Below are positions 6,300 through 10,925 of a DNA stretch of 10,925 nucleotides, in pieces. A program made the position numbers and the translations under genes. Below the pieces are notes generated by a model that had not been told where the DNA came from, made no database searches, and saw only the letters and a list, made by a program, of their open reading frames with translations. The DNA is from UBA3071 sp965369635 (GTDB lineage Bacteria > Chloroflexota > Anaerolineae > UBA3071), in contig CBDURC010000096.1 in NCBI GenBank assembly GCA_965369635.1, forward strand, positions 1-10,925, given 5' to 3'. Numbering within the stretch: the stretch's first letter is position 1; each line of letters opens with the position of its first letter.

Positions 6300-6944
6300 A
6301 CCACCGGGCTACGAATTCTGATCTACATCGTCATCGGGTTGCCTATTCTTGTGGTCGTCCTCCACACCATCGTGAGGATCGTGCGCGCCTTCTACAAGTT
6401 CCCCATGCCCCAGTTCATGGCCAATGTCATTGACAACCCGCTACGGCGCAGGATCCAGCCGCCGGATGAGATGCCCACCAGACACGGGATTGAGCCTGGG
6501 ATGACCGTTCTGGAAGTCGGCCCAGGAAACGGCACCTACACTGTGGCTACAGCCCGGCGAGTGGGGGACAAAGGCAAGCTTGTGACCATTGACATCGAGC
6601 CCAGGATGATAGAGCGGGTTGAGCGCAGAGCCCAGTCCGAAAGCATAGAGAACATCGAGGCTCGGGTGGCCGATGTGTATGACCTTCCCTTTGACGAAGA
6701 GTTTTTCGACGCCATCTACATGATTGCCGTCATCGGTGAGATCCCGGAGCCTGAGAAGGCCATGAAGGAGTTCTGTCGGGTGCTATCGCCTTCCGGCACG
6801 CTGGCCTTCAGCGAACTTTTGTGGGATCCTGACTACCCGCGTGCCAAAACGCTCATCTGCAAGACGGCTTCTGCCGGATTTCGGCTGAAGAACAAAGTGG
6901 GTAACGCCTTCCACTACACACTGATCTTTGAAAAGGACGTGTGA
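6285..6944 (+). CDS. Membrane-anchored class I SAM-dependent methyltransferase
   Basis: A 219-residue protein with one N-terminal membrane helix (about 9-31, GLRILIYIVIGLPILVVVLH) followed by a compact methyltransferase domain. SAM motif I is TVLEVGPGNGTYT (74-86). The acidic ribose-binding motif is TIDIEPRMIERVERRA (101-116), then VADVYDLPFDEEFFDAIYMIAV (128-149, motifs II and III) and a FCRVLSPSGTLAFSE loop (163-177). It resembles UbiE/Methyltransf_11-type enzymes; the substrate is unknown, and the anchor hints at a lipid or membrane-bound one. The start is uncertain: ATG 6285 belongs to the preceding remnant's frame, while ATG 6297 begins right before the membrane helix but has GGAG only three bases away. 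Its stop (6942-6944) lies one base before the coaE start, indicating coupled expression. Confidence 0.87.
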   Translation: MAEKMTTGLRILIYIVIGLPILVVVLHTIVRIVRAFYKFPMPQFMANVIDNPLRRRIQPPDEMPTRHGIEPGMTVLEVGPGNGTYTVATARRVGDKGKLVTIDIEPRMIERVERRAQSESIENIEARVADVYDLPFDEEFFDAIYMIAVIGEIPEPEKAMKEFCRVLSPSGTLAFSELLWDPDYPRAKTLICKTASAGFRLKNKVGNAFHYTLIFEKDV

Positions 6945-6945
6945 T

Positions 6946-7656
6946 TTGCCACTTGTCATCGGACTCACGGGCAACATCGGCAGCGGCAAGAGCACCGTGC
7001 TGCAGATGCTGGCCGAGCTGGGGGCGCAGATCATTGACGCCGACAGGCTGGCGCACGAGGTCATCGCCCCCGGTGGCCCCGCCTACGCTGCCGTCGTGGA
7101 CACGTTCGGGCAGGACATCCTGAAGGCAGATGGGCACATTGACCGAAGCAAGCTGGGGGACATCGTCTTCCGCGATCCGCAGGCACTGGCCCGCCTGGAA
7201 GCGCTCGTTCATCCGGCAGTCAGCGTCCGCACGGGGGAACTCATCGAGCAGGCGGGAGCAGAGATAGTTGTCGTCGAAGCAATCAAGCTGCTGGAATCGG
7301 GGATGGCGCGGCGACTCTGCTATGAGATATGGGTGGTCACCTGCCGCCCAGAACAGCAACTGGCGCGGGTCATGGCCCAGCGAGGGCTGACCGAAGCCGA
7401 GGCTCGCCTGCGCATGGAAGCCCAACCGCCGCAGGCGGAGAAGATAGCCCAGGCCAACGTGGTCATTGATAACAGTGGGACGATGGAAGAAACGCGGGAG
7501 CAAGTGATGTCGGCGTGGCAGGCGCTGAAGGAGATCGAAAGGACAAACGAGACGGAGGGGGCTGAGGGGAGCGAGAGTTCCTGCAACGCCGCGGGCCACG
7601 CGATGCCATCTTCGTGGCCGAATGGGACGGGCGCATCATCAGCTTCCAAGGCATAG
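6946..7656 (+). CDS. coaE: Dephospho-CoA kinase
   Basis: Catalyses the last step of coenzyme A synthesis, ATP-dependent phosphorylation of the 3'-hydroxyl of dephospho-CoA, in the cytoplasm. From TTG 6946 the protein is 236 residues. It shows P-loop GLTGNIGSGKST (6-17), IIDADRLAHEV (29-39) with the substrate-binding DAD, VEAIKLLESG (110-119), the lid-like region CRPEQQLARVMAQRGLTEAEARLRM (133-157), and VVIDNSG (172-178). The conserved domain ends near residue 196 (WQALKE). The last 40 residues (ERTNETEGAEG onward) are not family-like and overlap the following acetyltransferase in another frame, so they look like read-through after a frame change or deletion. TTG 6946 fits because the conserved MPLVIGLTGN begins there and AAAAGGA (6931-6937) precedes it by eight bases. 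A farther TTG at 6928 is unlikely. Confidence 0.93.
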   Translation: MPLVIGLTGNIGSGKSTVLQMLAELGAQIIDADRLAHEVIAPGGPAYAAVVDTFGQDILKADGHIDRSKLGDIVFRDPQALARLEALVHPAVSVRTGELIEQAGAEIVVVEAIKLLESGMARRLCYEIWVVTCRPEQQLARVMAQRGLTEAEARLRMEAQPPQAEKIAQANVVIDNSGTMEETREQVMSAWQALKEIERTNETEGAEGSESSCNAAGHAMPSSWPNGTGASSASKA

Positions 7657-7952
7657 ATCCCTTCATGCCCGACATCGCCTCTATGGCCCACGTGGCCCAG
7701 ATGGGCACCTATGTGCTTCCGACCTATCGGGGACAGGGGATCGGCCGGCGTCTGTTCGAGGCCTCCTGCGAGTTCGCTCGCCGTCACGGCTACGAGAAGA
7801 TTGTGATCTACGTGCGGGCGGGGAACAGAGAAGCGCAGAGTTTCTACCAGCGGATGGGCTTCCAGCACTGCGGTCGCCTGCGCCGCCAGACGCGCGTCGG
7901 CGACGAATACGAAGACGAGATCCTGTTCGAGCACTTCTTGGAGGAACCATGA
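7614..7952 (+). CDS. GNAT-family acetyltransferase, N-terminally truncated
   Basis: A GCN5-related N-acetyltransferase core transferring an acetyl group from acetyl-CoA to an unknown amine. From GTG 7614 it has 112 residues. Motif A is GTYVLPTYRGQGIGRRLFEA (31-50) with the pyrophosphate loop RGQGIG (39-44), then IVIYVRAGNREAQSFYQRMGF (63-83) as motif B with N71 and Y78. GNAT-like sequence continues upstream in the same frame to 7566 (EREFLQRRGPRDAIF), but TGA at 7563-7565 closes the frame and no standard start lies between. About 40 N-terminal residues normal for the fold are absent, and the region overlaps the abnormal tail of coaE. This points to a deletion or frameshift, or to an original coaE-GNAT junction. 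GTG 7614 is the only plausible start, so function is doubtful. It ends with an ATGA overlap with the next gene. Confidence 0.7.
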   Translation: MAEWDGRIISFQGIDPFMPDIASMAHVAQMGTYVLPTYRGQGIGRRLFEASCEFARRHGYEKIVIYVRAGNREAQSFYQRMGFQHCGRLRRQTRVGDEYEDEILFEHFLEEP

Positions 7953-8143
7953 ACGTGTTGCGCCGTTTCTGGGAGGAACATCCCCTGCTTTCCATGTGGA
8001 TCATCCTGGCCATCGGCATGGTGGCGATCATGATCTGGGCAGCCTGGAACGTGGGTTTCAACCCCAGCCAATGGGCCTGGTTGGTCGTGATCACCATCGC
8101 TCTGGCTGGCCTGTGCACTTGGATCATCAGTTGGGAGGAGTGA
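7949..8143 (+). CDS. Small two-helix membrane protein of unknown function
   Basis: A 64-residue protein, rich in Trp, with two predicted membrane helices at about 13-33 (LLSMWIILAIGMVAIMIWAA) and 42-61 (WAWLVVITIALAGLCTWII), joined by a short NVGFNPSQ loop. The N-terminus MNVLRRFWEEHP is basic, which suggests an inside start, with the short acidic tail SWEE also inside. ATG 7949 overlaps the GNAT stop codon as ATGA and is preceded by GGAGGAA (7939-7945), so translation is well supported. No family recognised. It is the last gene before a 181-base gap. Confidence 0.75.
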   Translation: MNVLRRFWEEHPLLSMWIILAIGMVAIMIWAAWNVGFNPSQWAWLVVITIALAGLCTWIISWEE

Positions 8144-8228
8144 GTCGAAGCTCAACCCAGCACCGTGCCAAGCACTCAGCTTCATCAACCCATTGGGCGA
8201 CAACTCCGGGGGATGAAACCCGGGAGAT

Positions 8229-8281
8229 GAAACGTGATGCGTGATACGCAATGACGAATCACATTTCACGCATCACGTTTC
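8229..8281. repeat. Perfect 16-base inverted repeat upstream of dnaJ
   Basis: GAAACGTGATGCGTGA (8229-8244) and TCACGCATCACGTTTC (8266-8281) are exact complements around a 21-base spacer, which itself contains TACGCAATGACG-type words. The arms read as short GTGATGCGTGA/ATGACG units typical of intergenic repeat DNA in some Chloroflexota. Just before it, GGG(G/A)GATGAAAC occurs twice (8208-8219 and 8222-8233), the second copy running into the left arm. The gap 8144-8324 holds no gene. No T-run follows, so the repeat is not a textbook terminator. Confidence 0.7.
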
Positions 8282-8298
8282 GACGGCGAACCCTGCAA

Positions 8299-8313
8299 CT
8301 ACGCTCAGCGTAG
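8299..8313. repeat. Small palindrome just before the dnaJ start
   Basis: CTACGC-TCA-GCGTAG is a perfect 6-base-arm palindrome with a 3-base loop, 11 bases before ATG 8325. No Shine-Dalgarno sequence is visible between it and the start, so it occupies the place where a ribosome site would be. It could be an operator or an mRNA hairpin. Confidence 0.35.
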
Positions 8314-8324
8314 CTTATAGAACC

Positions 8325-9461
8325 ATGAACAACAAACGCGACTACTACGACATCCTTGGCGTCGGTCGAGGAGACGGCGAAGAACAGATCAGACAGGCCT
8401 ACCGCCGCCTGGCGCGGGAGTATCATCCTGACGTCAGCACCGCCCCAGACGCTGAGGACCGTTTCAAAGAGATCAACGAAGCCTACGAGGTGCTCTCCGA
8501 CCGCGAGAAACGGGCACTGTACGACCGTTTCGGCCGTGCGGGCCCACAAGGCACCGGCTGGCCCGACTTCGGCGGCTTCGGCGACTTCACATCCATCTTC
8601 GAAGACCTCTTCACCGGCTTCGGCATGGGGACGCGTGCCCGACGTGCTCGCCGAGCCCCCCAGCGCGGCGCCGACCTCCGCTACGATCTGAAGTTGGAGT
8701 TCGAAGAGGCCGTCTTTGGCACCGAGAAGGAACTGGAGATCACACGCCACGAGACCTGTCCTCGCTGTGAAGGCAGTGGAGCAGAGCCGGGCACCACACC
8801 CATCCGCTGCCCGCAGTGCAACGGCACAGGCGAGGTGCGCCGCACGCAGCAGTCCATCCTGGGCTCCTTCGTCAGCGTGACCACCTGCCCGCGGTGCCAG
8901 GGAGAAGGGGAGATCGTCACCTCGCCCTGCAGTGAATGCCGGGGGCAGAAGCGGGTGCGCGCCGCCCGCACGATGGTCATCACCATCCCGCCGGGTGTGG
9001 ACGATGGCACCCGCATCCGGTTGGCCGGAGAAGGCCAACCCGGAGTGTACGGCGGCCCTACCGGAAACCTCTACGTCGTGCTGCACGTCCTAGAGCACCC
9101 GATCTTCAAGCGCAGAGATAGCGACATCCTGACCGAGGAGCGCATCAACATCGCCCAAGCCGCGCTGGGCACGGAGATCAACGCTCAGACCATTGACGGA
9201 TCGATGGAACTGCGCATTCCACCGGGCACCCAGAGCGGTCATGTCTTCCGCCTGCGGGGCAGGGGTGTGCCCAAGATGCGGCGACCTGATCGTCGCGGCG
9301 ACCACTACATCACCGTACGGGTCGTGGTGCCCACCCAATTGACCCAGCGGCAACAAGAACTGCTGACCGAACTGGGACAGTCGCTGGGCAGCGACAAACT
9401 GGGCAAAGAGAAGGGCTTCTTCGACAAGGTACTGGACGTCATTGGCGAGGCACTGGGGTAA
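8325..9461 (+). CDS. dnaJ: Chaperone protein DnaJ (Hsp40), type I
   Basis: Co-chaperone that stimulates the DnaK ATPase and hands over unfolded proteins. The 378-residue protein has the full type I layout. The J domain is at 6-70 with the HPD triad at 34-36. The Gly/Phe region is about 71-101, short and ending in an Arg-rich patch (103-114). The zinc-finger domain (145-209) has four CxxC pairs at C145/148, 162/165, 188/191 and 202/205, mostly as CxxCxGxG, the last being CSECRGQK. The C-terminal substrate-binding beta domains cover about 212-340 (IPPGVDDGTRIRL, LRIPPGTQSGHVFRL). ATG 8325 begins NNKRDYYDILGV, the normal N-terminus; an upstream GTG at 8241 would add 28 residues encoded by the inverted repeat and is rejected. 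No CIRCE operator is present. prmA follows after two bases. Confidence 0.96.
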   Translation: MNNKRDYYDILGVGRGDGEEQIRQAYRRLAREYHPDVSTAPDAEDRFKEINEAYEVLSDREKRALYDRFGRAGPQGTGWPDFGGFGDFTSIFEDLFTGFGMGTRARRARRAPQRGADLRYDLKLEFEEAVFGTEKELEITRHETCPRCEGSGAEPGTTPIRCPQCNGTGEVRRTQQSILGSFVSVTTCPRCQGEGEIVTSPCSECRGQKRVRAARTMVITIPPGVDDGTRIRLAGEGQPGVYGGPTGNLYVVLHVLEHPIFKRRDSDILTEERINIAQAALGTEINAQTIDGSMELRIPPGTQSGHVFRLRGRGVPKMRRPDRRGDHYITVRVVVPTQLTQRQQELLTELGQSLGSDKLGKEKGFFDKVLDVIGEALG

Positions 9462-9463
9462 CC

Positions 9464-10453
9464 TTGAACTGGATTGAAATCAGCGTCTGCTGCGACGGCG
9501 AGGGAGCCGAGGCGGTCAGCGAACTATTCAACCGCTACAATGCGGGGCAGGAGGGCCGCGGCGGCGCGGTCGTGGAAATCGGCGGTTTCGACGCTGTGGG
9601 CGAGTTAACGCAGCCGACGATCGCCGTGCGCACCTACTTGCCTGCCAACGAAGAGGGCAAGGCTCTACAGCAGCGCATTGAAGAGGGGCTCTGGCATCTG
9701 GCTCAGATCTACCCGCTGCCTGAACCACAGGTGCGGGAACTGGCGGAGACGGACTGGGCCGAGGCGTGGAAGGCACACTACCGTCCGCTGCGCGTGGGCC
9801 AACGGCTGGTGATCACGCCGTCCTGGCTGACGTCAGGGGCTGCGCCCGGCGACGTGGTGATCGAGCTGGATCCGGGCATGGCCTTCGGCAGCGGGCTGCA
9901 CCCCAGCACCCGCCTCTGCCTCATGTTGCTGGAGCAACACCTGCGCCCCGGTGACTCCGTGCTCGATCTGGGCACCGGTTCGGGCATCCTGGCCATCGCC
10001 GCCGCCAAGCTGGGCGCTGGCTTCGTCCTGGCCCGCGACATTGACCCGGTGGCGGTGAAAGTGGCCCAGGAGAACGTGGAAGCCAACTCTGTCGCCCATG
10101 TTGTACGTGTGGAGGAAGGATCTGTCCCGGTTCGGGGTTCGAAACAAAAGACCTTCGAACCTGAAACGTGGAACCTCATCCTGGTCAACATCCTGGCCAA
10201 GGTCATCGTTGACTTGCTGGACCAGGGACTGGCGAAGCTGATGGCTCCCGGCGGCCGACTGATTCTCTCCGGCATCATCCAGCCGCGAGCGCCCGAGGTG
10301 GAAGCCGCGCTTCAGGTACAACGGCTGGCTATCACTGAGCGTCTGGAGGAGGGAGACTGGCTAGCCCTGCTGGCCCAACGGCCACCTGACACCTACCTAC
10401 CACCATGCACCGTTTCTTCGTACTCCCCACCGCCATTCAGGGCGACCGAGTGA
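9464..10453 (+). CDS. prmA: Ribosomal protein L11 methyltransferase
   Basis: Transfers methyl groups from SAM to Lys/N-terminal amines of ribosomal protein L11. The 329 residues comprise an N-terminal L11-recognition domain (1-about 100) with VRELAETDWAEAWKAHYRPLR-like sequence from residue 90. Then comes the methyltransferase domain, with DPGMAFGSGLHPSTR (136-150, the PrmA hallmark), motif I VLDLGTGSGILAIAAAKLGA (166-185), acidic DIDP (192-195) and VNILA (241-245). Residues 224-234, between EEGS and WNLILVN, are encoded by a GGTTCGAA palindrome and look like extra material. The tail after QRPPD (305-309) is not family-like and arises because the frame overlaps rsmE by 49 bases. The TTG start at 9464, two bases after the dnaJ stop, precedes the expected NWIEISV, and coupling with dnaJ is likely. 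Confidence 0.93.
   Translation: MNWIEISVCCDGEGAEAVSELFNRYNAGQEGRGGAVVEIGGFDAVGELTQPTIAVRTYLPANEEGKALQQRIEEGLWHLAQIYPLPEPQVRELAETDWAEAWKAHYRPLRVGQRLVITPSWLTSGAAPGDVVIELDPGMAFGSGLHPSTRLCLMLLEQHLRPGDSVLDLGTGSGILAIAAAKLGAGFVLARDIDPVAVKVAQENVEANSVAHVVRVEEGSVPVRGSKQKTFEPETWNLILVNILAKVIVDLLDQGLAKLMAPGGRLILSGIIQPRAPEVEAALQVQRLAITERLEEGDWLALLAQRPPDTYLPPCTVSSYSPPPFRATE
10136..10161. repeat. GGTTCGAA palindrome inside prmA
   Basis: GGTTCGAA (10136-10143) and TTCGAACC (10154-10161) are perfect 8-base arms around 10 bases, in the middle of the prmA methyltransferase domain. Flanking words match, in reverse complement, the intergenic repeat at 3290-3376. It keeps prmA in frame and encodes residues 225-233 (RGSKQKTFE). 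Confidence 0.6.
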
Positions 10454-10925
10454 CGCTCACCGGCCCGATCGTCCACCAGTTGACGCATGTGCTGCGGCTG
10501 CGTCCGGGTGAGCGCGTCGCCGTGCTGGACGATAGTGGCTGGGAATACACGGTCGAGCTGGAACGACTGGAACGGAGGCAAGTCGAGGGGCGCATCGTTG
10601 AGCGAGCAGAAGCGCGAACCGAGCCACGCACGCGCATCACCCTTTACCAGGCGGTGCTGAAGGGGGAGCGTTTCGAGTGGGTGCTGCAGAAGGGCACGGA
10701 ACTGGGTATCGTGGCCTTCGTGCCGCTCCTCTGCGCTCGCAACGTGATCCGCGATCCGGAAGCGGTGCGCAATAAGCTGCCGCGCTGGCAGACCATCATT
10801 CGTGAGGCAGCGGAGCAATCGCGGCGGGGGCGGCTGCCGCGGCTGGAACCGCCGCTCTTTTTCGCCGAAGCGTGCCAGCAGGCCGAGGCGTCAGGCGGCC
10901 TCTCGCTCCTGGCCTGGGAAGAGGA
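10405..10925 (+). CDS. rsmE: 16S rRNA m3U1498 methyltransferase, partial
   Basis: A SPOUT-class enzyme that methylates N3 of U1498 in 16S rRNA on the 30S subunit. The first 173 residues are inside the window, of about 240-250 usual for the family. The N-terminal PUA-like domain begins MHRFFVLPTA and contains HVLRLRPGERVAVLD (28-42). The start of the SPOUT domain shows LYQAVLKGERFEWVLQKGTELG (80-101) and REAAEQSRRGRLPRLEPP (133-150), which are RsmE signatures. The GPEGG knot region lies beyond the edge. ATG 10405 gives the normal N-terminus and lies 49 bases inside the prmA frame, with no clear ribosome site, so coupled translation is likely. The order dnaJ-prmA-rsmE is a known arrangement in several phyla. 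Confidence 0.93.
   Translation, partial: MHRFFVLPTAIQGDRVTLTGPIVHQLTHVLRLRPGERVAVLDDSGWEYTVELERLERRQVEGRIVERAEARTEPRTRITLYQAVLKGERFEWVLQKGTELGIVAFVPLLCARNVIRDPEAVRNKLPRWQTIIREAAEQSRRGRLPRLEPPLFFAEACQQAEASGGLSLLAWEE

Noticed and set aside
6928..6945. coaE start at TTG 6928
   Set aside because: It would overlap the methyltransferase by 17 bases and add six residues not found in CoaE; TTG 6946 fits the family start and the AAAAGGA site.
8166..8200. AGCACTC upstream of dnaJ as half of a CIRCE (HrcA) operator
   Set aside because: AGCACTC is present at 8171-8177, but the required GAGTGCTAA half nine bases later is absent.
8241..8324. Longer dnaJ from GTG 8241
   Set aside because: The added 28 residues are encoded by the inverted repeat and its flank and match nothing in DnaJ; ATG 8325 gives the normal N-terminus.
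1..10925. CRISPR array, tRNA, rRNA or insertion sequence
   Set aside because: No regularly spaced direct repeats, no tRNA-like cloverleaf with CCA end, no rRNA-like sequence and no transposase were seen.

Overview
The window looks like a GC-rich bacterial chromosome segment. It is probably from Chloroflexota (Anaerolineae-like) or a similar lineage. The reasons are the dnaJ-prmA-rsmE gene order, a Pro/Thr-rich lipoprotein linker, tandem M1-type metallopeptidases, TTG and GTG starts, and short GGTTCGAA-type and TCACGCATCACG-type repeats between genes. The phylum is an inference from style and gene content, not a proven assignment.

Left part (1-3240, minus strand): a three-gene cluster read right to left. 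It holds a complete M1-family metallopeptidase (3240-1747), a stand-alone pyruvate-kinase C-terminal-like protein (1689-1114), and a second M1-like lipoprotein (from 1088, cut by the window edge before its HExxH site). Gaps are 57 and 25 bases, so they are probably co-transcribed. The 335-base gap 3241-3575 holds two divergent promoter candidates with an identical 11-base extended -10 core, plus a degenerate GGTTC/GAACC repeat.

Middle part (3576-6296, plus): an ABC-F ATPase whose inter-domain region carries an in-frame palindromic segment. It is followed closely by a small overlapping gene pair, a PBECR-like nuclease-fold protein and a DUF2283 protein, which is toxin-antitoxin-like in layout. 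Then comes the tail of a decayed small gene, interrupted by TGA, which runs in the same frame into the next gene.

Right part (6285-8143, plus): a membrane-anchored SAM methyltransferase, dephospho-CoA kinase (coaE, TTG start one base after the previous stop), a GNAT acetyltransferase lacking its N-terminal part and overlapping the coaE tail in another frame, and a 64-residue two-helix membrane protein joined by an ATGA overlap. After a 181-base gap with a perfect 16-base inverted repeat come dnaJ (8325-9461), prmA (9464-10453) and the first part of rsmE (10405 to the edge). These form a chaperone, ribosomal-protein methylation and rRNA methylation cluster. PrmA has a short palindrome within its coding frame, made of words shared with the repeat at 3290-3376.

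The clearest non-routine signal is short palindromic repeat material apparently tolerated inside housekeeping coding frames (the ABC-F gene and prmA), together with small-gene decay around 5578-6296 and 7530-7620. No tRNA, rRNA, CRISPR array or insertion sequence was seen, and no convincing intrinsic terminator was found.
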